A stretch of DNA of 64,000 bases from Carnobacterium gallinarum DSM 4847 (GCF_000744375.1 NZ_JQLU01000005.1:496001-560000); one strand, 5' to 3'. Counted from the first letter of the stretch, positions 34,909-44,827 are shown. Numbers and translations are program-made. Notes: generated by a model from the sequence alone, not told the origin.

Positions 34909-36159
34909 TTATTCGCCAGTAAAGTTGGGATCAAAGTAGTTTTCGCGTTTTAATCCTTTTACACTTAACATGATACAAAAGCTAATTAAGTAAAGTGTCG
35001 CTAGAAACAACATGACCGCCATTAAATTGTATTTATCTAATAGAAATCCGATAACGACTGAAGAAAATCCTCCAACCGCTCGCCCAGTATTAATAATTAC
35101 ATTATTAGCCGTTGAACGAATGTGCATTGGATATAACCGGCTTACAATCGCTCCATATCCAGCAAACATTCCATTAGCAAAGAAACCAACAACTGCTCCA
35201 CCGATTAACATTGTCCATTGATTGGTAGCAAAAACAAAAAGAAAGACCGAAACTGCGGAGACTAATAAGAAGACAGAATATGCCAAACGCGCACCTAAGG
35301 TATCAAGAATTCGTCCAAATAGAAGCATTCCCAAGCTCATTCCAATAATAGTTGCAATCATCCATAATGATGATCCTGAAACCGATAGTCCCAACTGCTT
35401 TTGAACAATTGAAGGTAGCCAGTTCATTAAACCAAAGTAACCTGCAATTTGGATGATAGCCATAATCATTAAAGAAATCGTTTGACGCGCTAAGTTAGGA
35501 GTCTTAAATAGCTCTTTTAGCGATGCTGATGGTTGTGTCTCCTCCAACTGACTTGCCTTCCATTCACTACTTTCATCTAAATGATTGCGAATAAAGAAAG
35601 TTAAGACAACTGGCAATAATCCAAATAAAAATAAGGCATTCCAGCCAAAAGTCGGAATAATAATTGCAGCTATAATCGCGGCAAGGATTGAACCTAATTG
35701 TCCAGTAATCGCTACAATTGAAGTCATCTTCCCTAATTTTTCTTTAGGAAAAGCTTCTGCTACAATCGCCATTCCAATACCATACTCTCCACCTGCACCA
35801 ATTCCAGATAAGAACCTAAATAAGTAAACGAGATAAATATTAGACGCAAAATACATTGCTCCAGTTGCTAAAGCAAAAATTAAAATTGTATAAGTAAAAA
35901 TTTTGATGCGTCCATATCGATCTGCCAAGATACCAAAAGTAACGCCACCTAATAGCATCCCCACATTGGTAATGGAGGAAATCAGACCCGCTGCTGCGCC
36001 ATTTACGTGTAAATCAGCAATAATTGAGGTTAAGGCAAAAGTTAAAAACATAATGTCCATGCTTTCTAAGCCTAATCCTGCCGCTGATGAAGCTAGCACT
36101 CTTTTTTGATAAGGGGTCATTGATTTTGAGCTGTGTGTCGTTTGTTTATTCATTTTCAT
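34909..36159 (-). CDS. MFS transporter
   Basis: A 416-residue major facilitator superfamily permease with 12 likely membrane helices. The loop 2-3 motif is seen as GILADRYGRIK and the second-half equivalent as GRILDTLGAR; the acidic D in helix 1 (LGLESMDIMFLTFAL) and helix-4 motif RFLSGIGAGGEYGIG match the sugar/aromatic-acid:H+ symporter (AAHS-like) group. Substrate unknown. It has its own terminator, so it is probably separate from the deaminase operon that follows. Confidence 0.88.
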   Translation of the reverse strand: MKMNKQTTHSSKSMTPYQKRVLASSAAGLGLESMDIMFLTFALTSIIADLHVNGAAAGLISSITNVGMLLGGVTFGILADRYGRIKIFTYTILIFALATGAMYFASNIYLVYLFRFLSGIGAGGEYGIGMAIVAEAFPKEKLGKMTSIVAITGQLGSILAAIIAAIIIPTFGWNALFLFGLLPVVLTFFIRNHLDESSEWKASQLEETQPSASLKELFKTPNLARQTISLMIMAIIQIAGYFGLMNWLPSIVQKQLGLSVSGSSLWMIATIIGMSLGMLLFGRILDTLGARLAYSVFLLVSAVSVFLFVFATNQWTMLIGGAVVGFFANGMFAGYGAIVSRLYPMHIRSTANNVIINTGRAVGGFSSVVIGFLLDKYNLMAVMLFLATLYLISFCIMLSVKGLKRENYFDPNFTGE

Positions 36160-36282
36160 TTTTCCTCCTAAAACGAATGATCTCTGCCATTCATTATTTT
36201 ATATTCAAGTTATTATACGGTGTCTAACTACAAATTACAATAGAACTTTTTACGCTGCATTATGTAAAAAAACACGTTAACG

Positions 36283-37227
36283 TTATTTTATTCCTCTATT
36301 TTTTCCATGACGCTCTGTCTCACTCATTATATTAGAAGATTCAAAATGACTACGTAGTTGACTTAAATAAGGATCTTCAATCCCAAATTCTTTTTTTATT
36401 GCCTCACTAACCCAGAAGTATTTTAAATAACTGATAATTTCAATTAACGTATAACGGGGCAATACGAACTGCATTTGAATTAGAAATTGATGAATAATAT
36501 TAAAGGGCTCCTCAATATGAACCGTTACTTCTTTAGCAAAAAATCGATTCATAAAGTGCATAATAGAACGTTGAATGTGATAAATTGAAGCCGCATGCTC
36601 GATTCGTTTAGTAAAACGCTTTAAACTAATAGGTAAAATAACACGATAATTATTTCGACAAAATAAGTATGTTTCTTTAGAACCTTTAATTTGCTCACTA
36701 TCCACTACTTGATGCAAGGCTAGCCAACTTGTTAGTGGGTGACTTTTCCCAAAATCTGGTATAAAGCAACTATCTCCTACTAAATACGGACAAAACTTCG
36801 TAATCCCTAACATCTTGCCTAAATGCTGAACCATTTCATATGAAACACCTTGTTGTTTGAAATAACGATTCATAATCTCCAATGTTGTTTCTTTTGTTTT
36901 TATAGGGGCCAAACCAATCCGATGAATCATACTTTGGTACACTTCATCAAACTGACTAATATTTTGCACATATAACGTTTCATAGTCAATCTGAACTCTT
37001 GAAATTTCTTGCGCCTGCATAAGTAACTCTGTAATATTTTTTTGGCTAATATCAAGCGAAGTCACTGGCTCATGTGAAAATAAATAATCGGCTTTATTTA
37101 AGTAGTAAGGTTGATGTTTTTTCTTGTTACGATAATACTCTACTTCTTTTTTCAAAGAACGAAATCCTTTTAAATAATACTTTTTCAATTCCTCCTTTTC
37201 TCTTGTATCGTAAGGTTCTTTTTTCAT
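36283..37227 (-). CDS. Possible ComK-like protein
   Basis: A 314-residue soluble protein, not firmly assigned. Its middle (about residues 155-245) resembles the ComK core: PYLVGDSCFIP, then SWLALHQV, then a charged stretch leading to VILPIS, in the same order and spacing as P-V..FPT..CGWISH.HV...ELPIS of Bacillus ComK. The N-terminal ~150 residues are longer than in Bacillus ComK (192 residues in total). The ATG at 37227 has GGAG six bases before it; the upstream GTG does not. If ComK-like it would be a competence regulator; no competence gene is near. Confidence 0.5.
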   Translation of the reverse strand: MKKEPYDTREKEELKKYYLKGFRSLKKEVEYYRNKKKHQPYYLNKADYLFSHEPVTSLDISQKNITELLMQAQEISRVQIDYETLYVQNISQFDEVYQSMIHRIGLAPIKTKETTLEIMNRYFKQQGVSYEMVQHLGKMLGITKFCPYLVGDSCFIPDFGKSHPLTSWLALHQVVDSEQIKGSKETYLFCRNNYRVILPISLKRFTKRIEHAASIYHIQRSIMHFMNRFFAKEVTVHIEEPFNIIHQFLIQMQFVLPRYTLIEIISYLKYFWVSEAIKKEFGIEDPYLSQLRSHFESSNIMSETERHGKNRGIK

Positions 37228-37387
37228 AACCATCTCTCCTTCATTATTTTTCACTATTTTAAAAATAAATTTTTTAATATTACTATTATACCCGTTATCA
37301 AACTATTCGTCTTGATTAAATTAAGAAATCCAGACTTATCCACTCTAAATTTTGACCTTAATTTGACAATTAATTTTTTAAAATAAC

Positions 37388-37422
37388 AAAAAAAACTTAT
37401 GATTAAAAATCATAAGTTTTTT
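37388..37422 (-). terminator. Terminator after aldo/keto reductase gene
   Basis: Stem CTTATGATT (37396-37404 with 37408-37416) extended by A/T runs on both sides. Confidence 0.75.
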
Positions 37423-37430
37423 GTTAATAG

Positions 37431-38309
37431 TTATTTAAAGTGCTTTTCAAATAGTAAGCCTTTTTCTAGTTGTTCCTTCGTTAACTCTATGCCATTCCAT
37501 TCCCTAGCCGCCGTAAACCGATTCATTCGATCCATCAGCAACATATCTGTCTCACTAATTTCAAAATCAAGCTCAAAATTCTCTCTTACTCGCTTAGGAT
37601 TAGCTGATTTTGGAATCACATGATAACCATGCTGAATGGCCCACTTATTTAACAATTGAGCAATACTGACAGAATAGTTCTCACATAGTTGATCCAATTG
37701 CTCTTTTTCTGCACTAGTTAATGCCGATTCCGGATAAAAAGGATTGGGACTAAAATACGGTTTTATAATCGAATATCCAGTTAGCTTAATACCTTGAGTT
37801 TGACAGTATTTTTCAAGATCTAACGAACGCGTTGTTGGTGAGCATACAATTTGGTTGCAATAAGGAACTTTTCCTGTTTCAGCTATTAATGTTTGAATTC
37901 CTTTAATTGAAAAATTTGAAACCCCAACATGTTGAATGATTCCTGCCGCTTGCAATTCTAATAACTCTTTGTACGCACTACTATTTAAGCTTTCTTCCGC
38001 TGCTTCTGCGTGAAGTAAAACCAAATTAATAGAGTCTACTTGCAAACGTCTTAGTGATTCATACACCGATTCTTTGACATATTTTTGATAATTAACTGGT
38101 GTTACCTTCGTTGTTAAAAATAACTTTGATGGATCTATTTCCAACTCTTTTAAAATTATACCAATATCATACTCATTATTATAAACTTGGGCCGTGTCAA
38201 TATGTTGGTATCCAGTATCTATTGCTGCCTTTATTGATGACTTCAATTCATCAAAGTCTGTTAATAACCATGTACCTAAACCTACTAATGGCAATTCTTT
38301 AATTGTCAT
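37431..38309 (-). CDS. Aldo/keto reductase
   Basis: NAD(P)H-dependent reductase of aldehydes or ketones, 292 residues, TIM barrel. The catalytic tetrad is visible: Asp and Tyr in IDTAQVYNNE, Lys in FLTTKV, His in LVLLHAE. The cofactor-binding end (IPKSANPKRVRENFELDF) is present. The ATG at 38309 is used; the longer frame has no ribosome site. A divergent TetR-family gene is not present; the TetR gene at 38536 lies upstream on the same strand and may regulate it. Substrate unknown. Confidence 0.9.
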   Translation of the reverse strand: MTIKELPLVGLGTWLLTDFDELKSSIKAAIDTGYQHIDTAQVYNNEYDIGIILKELEIDPSKLFLTTKVTPVNYQKYVKESVYESLRRLQVDSINLVLLHAEAAEESLNSSAYKELLELQAAGIIQHVGVSNFSIKGIQTLIAETGKVPYCNQIVCSPTTRSLDLEKYCQTQGIKLTGYSIIKPYFSPNPFYPESALTSAEKEQLDQLCENYSVSIAQLLNKWAIQHGYHVIPKSANPKRVRENFELDFEISETDMLLMDRMNRFTAAREWNGIELTKEQLEKGLLFEKHFK

Positions 38310-38535
38310 TGGGATCGCCTCACCTTCTATGATAAGTATATAATTTTTCACTTGCCAACACTATTAATTGCGCTTCTCAAAATAAGTTGAGTGCTATATA
38401 GAGACATTCCCTTAGACCGAATTTATTATACTGGGCTATCTGACATTATATTTTTGAAATATAGCTAGATATAATCAGCAACTTAGATGTGAAAAAACTA
38501 TTTTTAATTTTTCACAGCCTCTTTCTTTATCTATT

Positions 38536-39114
38536 TTAAGAATAATTAGTAGAAGGAAATTGCTCAATAGAAATCATAAGTAAATTAGTAATATTTGTAG
38601 ACAAGTCTTCAATCGACTCTTGGCAACCATGTTCTAACCAGTTCATATATATTTGAAATATTCCTTGAGTTATGTAGTAAATTATCGTTGTATTTACATT
38701 AACAATGAATATTTGAGGGATTGCGTCTATAAAATGTTGATAATATAGATCATATAGTTGCTCTTTAAATGTACTTTTCTTAATAAGTTGGATTAGATTT
38801 TGTTGTTCACTCTTTAAATAGTCCATAATCTCAACCGTATTCTGATAGGATAATTCATAAACTCGTTCTTTTGTAAATGATTCTATTAATAAATAATCAT
38901 GATTTTTAGTGAATAAAGACTGAATGCTAGTTAGATAATCCTCTACTAAGGATTGCATAACATCATATTTATCTTTGAAATGATTGTAAAAGTAGGTTCG
39001 GCTAATAAATGTTACATGGGCAATTTGCTTTACAGTTATTTGCTCAATCGTTTGAGTTGATAGTAACTTTAATAACGCATTTTGGATGTCTTTTTTAGTT
39101 TTATTTATAGACAT
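38536..39114 (-). CDS. TetR/AcrR family transcriptional regulator
   Basis: A 192-residue regulator. The N-terminal helix-turn-helix (about residues 20-50; ITVKQIAHVTFISRTYFYNHF) is typical of TetR, and the C-terminal helical ligand domain resembles the DhaS/TetR_C group (MNWLEHGCQESIEDLS). It lies upstream of the aldo/keto reductase gene in the same orientation, 226 bases apart, with a short GTGAAAAA hairpin between. Ligand unknown. Confidence 0.88.
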   Translation of the reverse strand: MSINKTKKDIQNALLKLLSTQTIEQITVKQIAHVTFISRTYFYNHFKDKYDVMQSLVEDYLTSIQSLFTKNHDYLLIESFTKERVYELSYQNTVEIMDYLKSEQQNLIQLIKKSTFKEQLYDLYYQHFIDAIPQIFIVNVNTTIIYYITQGIFQIYMNWLEHGCQESIEDLSTNITNLLMISIEQFPSTNYS

Positions 39115-39231
39115 TAGTCTATAATCACTCCTTTATTTTTTACTATATAACTAGTAAAACACAAGATGGGAATTGGTGCAATAACAATTCATATTTATAA
39201 TACATATTCATTGATTCTTCTATTATCAAAC

Positions 39232-39272
39232 AAAAAAGTAGGTGAGAAATTTTTCTTTCTCCCCTACTTTTT
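39232..39272 (-). terminator. Terminator after the pyruvate oxidoreductase gene
   Basis: Stem AAAAGTAGG against CCTACTTTT, with an inner GAGAAA/TTTCTC stem broken by one mismatch, and A/T runs outside. Confidence 0.7.
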
Positions 39273-39306
39273 GATTTTTATCATTTAGAATTCAACGTAC
39301 TCTTTG

Positions 39307-42300
39307 TTAGTCTGCTTTTTCTAATTTAGCACGAATCTTTTCTTCTTGTCCAGACATTCGAGCATAGTTGTAAAAACGAATTTTTGCATCAGTGACTGTT
39401 TTTTCAAATAAACGATCAGCCACATCTGGATTGGCTTTGAATAAGGATGAGAAACGTGTTTGCGTCAGCATAAAGTCTTTCATTTCTGGGAATTGCGGTT
39501 TTTTATAATCCAAACTCATTGGATTTTTTCCTTTTTCCGCTAATAATGGATTAAAACGATACAACGCCCAATATCCTGAATCAACCGCTTCTTTCGTTTC
39601 TTTCAAAGCATTTCCCATTCCACCAATGAGACCGTGAACGATACAAGGTGTATAGGCAATAATTAATGACGGTCCGGGGAATTTCTCCGCTTCTTCAATC
39701 GCTTTAATTGTTTGAGCTTGATTAGCTCCTAAAGCGATTTGAGCTACATAAACATTCCCATAACTCATCGCCATCATACCTAAGTCTTTTTTAGAAACAT
39801 ACTTTCCACTTGCTGCAAACTTCGCAATTGCTGAAGTTGGAGTTGCTTTAGATGTTTGTCCACCTGTATTGGAATACACTTCATTATCCATTACTAGCAT
39901 ATTCACATCTTCGCCACTTGCTAATACGTGATCGATTCCGCCAAATCCGATATCGTAGGCCCAACCATCGCCACCAATCATCCATTGACTAGGTTTTACA
40001 AAAAGATCTTGTTCTTGATAGATAGCTTCTAATAATGAATTGCCGTCTTTTTCTTGTAGCAAAGCAAATTTCAAATTATTCGCTCTTTCTTTCGTTTCTT
40101 CTCCATCATTGATACCATTTAGCCACTCTTCAAAAGTCTCTTTTAAAGCCTCACTAATTTCACCGGATTCAATGGCTTGAACCATTTTGACAGCAATTCC
40201 TTCACGACGACTTTGATGTGCCAGATGCATTCCGAAACCAAATTCAGCGTTATCTTCAAGTAGTGAATTGGACCAAGCAGGACCACAGCCTTCGTGATTG
40301 GTTGTGTAAGGAGTAGCTGGACTTGATCCGCCCCAGATTGAAGAACATCCAGTGGCATTAGCAACCATCATGCGATCCCCAAATAACTGCGTTAATAATT
40401 TAACATACGGAGTTTCTCCGCAACCAGAGCAGGCACCCGAAAATTCAACTAACGGCTGTTCAAATTGTGAACCACGAACTGTATTTTTCTTAAACGGATT
40501 TTTCTTGGCTTTTAAAGTCATTGAAAAAGCCCAATTTACAGCTTGCTCTTTTTGTTCTTCGTATGGACGCATTTTAATGGCTTTTTCTTTGGCTGGACAA
40601 GCGGCTACGCATAAACCACAGCCTGTACAATCATCGACAGCAACTTGAATGCGATATTGAACTCCATCTGCACCACGGATATCACGAACAATATACCCAG
40701 CCGGCGCTTCTTCCATTTCAGCTTCATCTGCCAAAAACGGGCGAATTGCTGCATGAGGACAGACAAATGCACATTCATTACACATGGTACAATTTTCTGG
40801 AATCCATTCTGGAACTTCTAAAGCGACGCCACGTTTTTCATAAGCTGCCATCCCAACTGGAATCTCACCAGTTGTCATTCCATTATCCATTAACGTCCCA
40901 ACACTTAATGCATCGCCTTCTTGACGGTTCATTGGCTCTAGAATCTTAAAGACAAACTTTGGTAAATGATGAGTATCACGTTCTTCACTAATTTCTGTTT
41001 CTTGGCTCCAGCTTTTGGGAACCTCAACTTGATGAACTAAACTAACTGCTTGTTCAATAGCCTCAATGTTTTTCTCAGCAATAGCAATTGATTTTCGTCC
41101 GTAAGTTGCCATAGCATCTTCTTTTAGCAATTCAACTACTTCGCCAATCGGCATAATGCTAGTTAGTTTGAAAAAAGCAGTTTGCATAATCGTGTTGATT
41201 CTGCGACCTAGTCCAACTTCATTGGCTAATTTAACCGCATTAATTGTATAAAATTTAATCTGATGGTCCGCTAAATATTTTTTTAAATCATGAGGCAACA
41301 TTTTTTCTAGTTGTTCATCATCCCAAGCAGTATTTAATAGGAAGGTTCCTCCATCTTTTAACCCTTTAACTAAATCATATTTGTTCAAATAAGCAGCTGT
41401 GTGGCAAGCAATAAAGTCTGCTTCTTCAATTAAGAACGTCGATTTAATCGGTTCATCTCCAAAGCGCAAGTGAGAAACAGTGAGTCCACCTGACTTTTTA
41501 GAGTCATAAGAAAAATACCCTTGAACATATTTGTCTGTATGATCGCCAATTAATTTGATTGCTGATTTATTTGCCCCAACTGTTCCATCGCTACCAAAAC
41601 CCCAAAACTTCGCTTGGTATGTTCCAGCAGCCGTCATATCAATGTCTTCACCTTTATCTAGTGATAAATAGGTGACATCATCTTCAATTCCAACAGTAAA
41701 GCGCGTTTTCAAAGGTGCTTCGCCAGCCAAGTGATCAAAAATTCCTAGAATATGTGCCGGAGTTACGTCTTTTGAACCTAATCCATAACGACCACCAATA
41801 ATTACTGGGCGTAAATCCGAATCATAGAACGCACTTTGAGTGTCTAATAAAAGTGGTTCTCCACCAGCACCAGGCTCTTTCGTACGATCCAAAACAGCAA
41901 TTCGTTCTACAGTTTTAGGAACTGCTGCTAAAAAGTTCTCAACCGGAAAAGGACGATACAAACGAATATTTAACAACCCAACTTTTTTGCCTTGACTATT
42001 TAAATAATCTACTGCTTGCTCAATTACGGGAGTAACGGAACCCATTGCGACAAGAATATCCGTAGCGTCTGTTGCACCATAGTAATTCACTAAATCATAA
42101 TCTGTTCCACGCAATTCATTAATCTTCGTCATATATTTTTGAACAATTTCAGGCAAACGAAGATAGTGGATATTGATTGTTTCTCTTTGTTGAAAATGAA
42201 TATCAGGATTTTGGTTTGTCCCAGAAACCGTTGGATGATTTGGATTCATCCCATTATGACGAAAGACTGTCAGAGCGTCTTTATCAATAAGACCTTCTAA

Positions 42301-42870
42301 TTCATCGTATTCTAACACTTCAATTTTTTGAATCTCATGACTCGTTCTAAAACCATCAAAGAAATTCATAAATGGCAATGAACTTTCAATCGTCGCTAAA
42401 TGAGCTACAGCTGATAAATCCATCACTTCTTGAACACTGCCTTCTGCTAACATAGCAAAACCCGTTTGACGAGCTGCCATAACATCTCCATGATCGCCAA
42501 AAATATTTAAAGCATTCGTTGTAACTGCGCGACTAGCCACATGGAATACAGTTGGCAATAACTCACCCGCAATTTTATACATATTGGGAATCATCAATAA
42601 TAATCCTTGTGAGGCAGTGTAAGTCGTTGTCATTGTTCCAGTTTTTAATGAACCATGAACTACACCTGCTGCACCAGCCTCTGATTGCATTTCGACAATT
42701 TTAACAGGCTGACCAAATAAATTTTTCTTGCCATCTGATGCCCACTGATCCACAAGCTCTGCCATTGTTGAGCTCGGCGTAATGGGGTAAATCGCTGCGA
42801 CTTCAGTGAAAGCGTAGGAAATATAAGCCGCTGCTGTATTTCCATCCATTGTTTTCTTTCTTCTCACCAT
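39307..42870 (-). CDS. nifJ: Pyruvate:ferredoxin (flavodoxin) oxidoreductase
   Basis: Single-chain enzyme of 1187 residues oxidising pyruvate plus CoA to acetyl-CoA and CO2 and reducing ferredoxin or flavodoxin. Domain order is complete: YPITPSS pyrimidine-binding domain near residue 28, transketolase-C-like and gamma domains, two 4Fe-4S motifs (CTMCNECAFVCP near 690, CTGCGLCVAACP near 745), the third cluster cysteines (CSGCGET; CSSIWGGS), and the TPP-binding GGDGWAYDIGFGG near 970 with Asn-Thr-Gly-Gly-Gln (NTGGQTSKATPT). Extremely oxygen-sensitive in most species, and uncommon in lactic acid bacteria. Monocistronic; GAGGAGAAC precedes the ATG. Confidence 0.96.
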   Translation of the reverse strand: MVRRKKTMDGNTAAAYISYAFTEVAAIYPITPSSTMAELVDQWASDGKKNLFGQPVKIVEMQSEAGAAGVVHGSLKTGTMTTTYTASQGLLLMIPNMYKIAGELLPTVFHVASRAVTTNALNIFGDHGDVMAARQTGFAMLAEGSVQEVMDLSAVAHLATIESSLPFMNFFDGFRTSHEIQKIEVLEYDELEGLIDKDALTVFRHNGMNPNHPTVSGTNQNPDIHFQQRETINIHYLRLPEIVQKYMTKINELRGTDYDLVNYYGATDATDILVAMGSVTPVIEQAVDYLNSQGKKVGLLNIRLYRPFPVENFLAAVPKTVERIAVLDRTKEPGAGGEPLLLDTQSAFYDSDLRPVIIGGRYGLGSKDVTPAHILGIFDHLAGEAPLKTRFTVGIEDDVTYLSLDKGEDIDMTAAGTYQAKFWGFGSDGTVGANKSAIKLIGDHTDKYVQGYFSYDSKKSGGLTVSHLRFGDEPIKSTFLIEEADFIACHTAAYLNKYDLVKGLKDGGTFLLNTAWDDEQLEKMLPHDLKKYLADHQIKFYTINAVKLANEVGLGRRINTIMQTAFFKLTSIMPIGEVVELLKEDAMATYGRKSIAIAEKNIEAIEQAVSLVHQVEVPKSWSQETEISEERDTHHLPKFVFKILEPMNRQEGDALSVGTLMDNGMTTGEIPVGMAAYEKRGVALEVPEWIPENCTMCNECAFVCPHAAIRPFLADEAEMEEAPAGYIVRDIRGADGVQYRIQVAVDDCTGCGLCVAACPAKEKAIKMRPYEEQKEQAVNWAFSMTLKAKKNPFKKNTVRGSQFEQPLVEFSGACSGCGETPYVKLLTQLFGDRMMVANATGCSSIWGGSSPATPYTTNHEGCGPAWSNSLLEDNAEFGFGMHLAHQSRREGIAVKMVQAIESGEISEALKETFEEWLNGINDGEETKERANNLKFALLQEKDGNSLLEAIYQEQDLFVKPSQWMIGGDGWAYDIGFGGIDHVLASGEDVNMLVMDNEVYSNTGGQTSKATPTSAIAKFAASGKYVSKKDLGMMAMSYGNVYVAQIALGANQAQTIKAIEEAEKFPGPSLIIAYTPCIVHGLIGGMGNALKETKEAVDSGYWALYRFNPLLAEKGKNPMSLDYKKPQFPEMKDFMLTQTRFSSLFKANPDVADRLFEKTVTDAKIRFYNYARMSGQEEKIRAKLEKAD

Positions 42871-42972
42871 GTTCTCCTCTTTTCATTTTTGGAAAAAGCA
42901 GGAGTTTCCCACATCTTCCCTCTATTTTAAATGATTTAATTTGTGCAAAAATAACTTTCCATTAACCCTTTC

Positions 42973-43001
42973 ATTTTAATACTTTTAGTTGAATAACGCA
43001 A
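42973..43001 (-). promoter_or_regulatory. Promoter of the pyruvate oxidoreductase gene
   Basis: On the minus strand TTGCGT (42996-43001) and TAAAAT (42973-42978) are spaced by 17 bases. The leader is about 95 bases long. The rest of the 42871-43199 gap is AT-rich; an AATTTGTGAA half-site lies upstream, but I see no full Rex or FNR site. Confidence 0.55.
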
Positions 43002-43199
43002 CGTTCTGAACATTTTTTCACAAATTTATTTACTTACTCTTCACGTTTTTGTACGATTTTGATAGTGGTTGAATGTTAAACTATATTTTACTGCCTTCAA
43101 CTCTTTATAAATTCATTATTTTTTCTTAAGAATTAATTAAATAGCATTCGTCATACTAATTAAGTAACGAAAAACCTATGATAGAAATGGATGATTCCA

Positions 43200-43769
43200 A
43201 TGAAAATGTTAAAACGAATATTCCTCAGCTTAATTGGTTTAGGGTTAATGGTACTGCTGATTATCGGCAGTTTAATTTATTCTGGAACAAAAAAGACACC
43301 TGTGGAAAATGCAGATACGATGATTATTCTAGGAGCACAAGTGCGAGGAAATCCTGCTGTTCCAAGTGCAGTTCTACAAGAACGATTAGATGCCGCTATT
43401 CCTTATTTAGAAAGAAATTTCACTACACAAGTAATTGTCACTGGTGGAAAAGGACCTGATGAAACATCAACTGAAGCGAGTGTTATGGCTGACTATTTAG
43501 TCAAAAAAGGGATTGCCGCTGAACGAATTAAAGAAGAGTCACAATCAACAAATACTAAGGAAAATCTTAAAAATGCGAAAAAAATGGCTGATTTAGGTAA
43601 GACAGTCATTGTAACTAGCGATTTTCATTTATATCGGGGTTTGCTCTTAGCAAAACGTGAGGATATTACAGCATCTGGTCTGCCAGCAGTTTCCCGAAGT
43701 TCTGCCACTTTCAAGAGTTATTTACGAGAATTAATCGCTTTACCATATGGAATTCTCTTTGCTTGGTAA
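43200..43769 (+). CDS. YdcF/SanA-like DUF218 membrane-anchored protein
   Basis: An ElyC/SanA/YdcF (DUF218) protein of 189 residues. One N-terminal membrane helix (about residues 5-25) is followed by the DUF218 fold: TMIILGAQVRGNPAVPS, VIVTGGKGPDETSTEA, STNTKENLKNA, VIVTSDFHLYRG. The family is linked to envelope integrity. ATG at 43200 is chosen with GGATG six bases upstream; ATG at 43191 is possible. Monocistronic. Confidence 0.88.
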   Translation: MKMLKRIFLSLIGLGLMVLLIIGSLIYSGTKKTPVENADTMIILGAQVRGNPAVPSAVLQERLDAAIPYLERNFTTQVIVTGGKGPDETSTEASVMADYLVKKGIAAERIKEESQSTNTKENLKNAKKMADLGKTVIVTSDFHLYRGLLLAKREDITASGLPAVSRSSATFKSYLRELIALPYGILFAW

Positions 43770-43864
43770 ACTAACTCTTGTAGTTTTTTGTCACTTTGAT
43801 TAAAATAAAGTAAGAACAATTCTATACTTACTTCTATAAAAATAATGAAAAGCAGGTGGACTAG

Positions 43865-44242
43865 ATGGGATTATTTAGTGGATTGATTAGTAATGCTAGT
43901 GATAGTGATAGTGATGCAACTCGTAAAAAATTAGCGGATGTTTTATTACCTAGTGAAAATATCGAGTTAGCCTATAAACTTGTTCGTGATATGATTGTCT
44001 TTACTGACAAACGTTTAATCATCATTGATAAACAAGGAATGACTGGCAAAAAAATCTCGTATAAAACGTATCCTTATCGTAGTATCAGCCGATTTACTGT
44101 TGAAACTAGTGGACATTTTGATCTAGATGCAGAATTAAGTATTTTTATCTCTTCTGCAATTGAGCCTGCTGAAACTTTGACCTTCTCAAAAGATCGTCAT
44201 ATTGTTGAAATTCAACAAGCATTAGCCCAGGCAATCTTATAA
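43865..44242 (+). CDS. Bacterial PH-domain protein
   Basis: A 125-residue soluble protein of the bacterial pleckstrin-homology-like family (bPH). Characteristic strands are seen: VRDMIVFTDKRLIIIDKQGM, SYKTYPYRSISRFTVETSG, and a C-terminal helix (IVEIQQALAQAIL). Function of this family is unknown. AGGTGG precedes the start and a terminator follows. Confidence 0.85.
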   Translation: MGLFSGLISNASDSDSDATRKKLADVLLPSENIELAYKLVRDMIVFTDKRLIIIDKQGMTGKKISYKTYPYRSISRFTVETSGHFDLDAELSIFISSAIEPAETLTFSKDRHIVEIQQALAQAIL

Positions 44243-44250
44243 ACAGCTCC

Positions 44251-44280
44251 AAAGCTTGAATCTTTTTTCAAGCTTTTTTG
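44251..44280 (+). terminator. Terminator after the PH-domain gene
   Basis: Perfect 9-bp stem AAAGCTTGA (44251-44259 with 44269-44277) followed by a T-run. Confidence 0.75.
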
Positions 44281-44461
44281 TATAGTCAAATAAAAAGACT
44301 AGCTTTTTTTTGATTTTTGTTTACAATATAATAAGTAATACCATCATGATTTGTAACTTATACTAAAGAGGTGTAAGTAGCCAATCATTATACCAAATAT
44401 TAATTGCTTAAAATTATTTTGTGAAAAAAAATGCAATATAAAATGGATTGGGGTTAGCAAG

Positions 44462-44749
44462 ATGGATGAACACATTAGAAAAGAAATTCTTGATTTTATC
44501 TGGAGTGAACGTTTATTGGATAATGCAGATTTACAAAGTACACCAGATGCCGAGGAACATGCCATTCGGATTGTAAATAAAAAAGGAGAAATTATTGATG
44601 TCAGCCTAGATTCATCTGGGGAAATGCATTTAATGCATCCTGAAAAATCAATTTTCGCCTTTGAAAAAGATGAAAATAACAAATGGAAACCAACCTATTT
44701 TAAACGATTAGGTGCCCATGGTCAGCCAGAAGAACTCTTTAATTTTTAA
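44462..44749 (+). CDS. Hypothetical 95-residue protein
   Basis: Not recognised. A small acidic soluble protein with a helical start (DEHIRKEILDFIWSERLL) and a beta-rich second half (IRIVNKKGEIIDVSLDSSGE, WKPTYFKRLG). GGGG lies 8 bases before the ATG. The coding frame looks real from its composition and own terminator. Confidence 0.7.
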   Translation: MDEHIRKEILDFIWSERLLDNADLQSTPDAEEHAIRIVNKKGEIIDVSLDSSGEMHLMHPEKSIFAFEKDENNKWKPTYFKRLGAHGQPEELFNF

Positions 44750-44763
44750 TTTAGATATCACTA

Positions 44764-44817
44764 AACTCTGTAAATTTTTGCCCTTAGTTATCAAGGGAAA
44801 TTTACAGAGTTTTTTTC
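44764..44817. terminator. Bidirectional terminator, 44462 gene and hxlR-type gene
   Basis: Stem AACTCTGTAAATTT with its complement (about 44764-44777 and 44799-44812) plus an inner CCCTT/AAGGG stem and a T-run. Confidence 0.8.
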
Positions 44818-44827
44818 TTCTTCAAAT

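Noticed and set aside
38489-38515. GTGAAAAA hairpin as a terminator of the TetR gene
   Set aside because: Stem is short and A/T-only apart from its ends, and no T-run follows on the minus strand.
42996-43060. Rex or FNR site in front of the pyruvate oxidoreductase gene
   Set aside because: Only an AATTTGTGAA half-site is present; the second half (TTCAGAA) is mismatched and wrongly spaced.
44344-44682. 112-codon minus-strand frame
   Set aside because: Lies opposite the plus-strand gene at 44462, which has a ribosome site and its own terminator; the antisense frame has neither.
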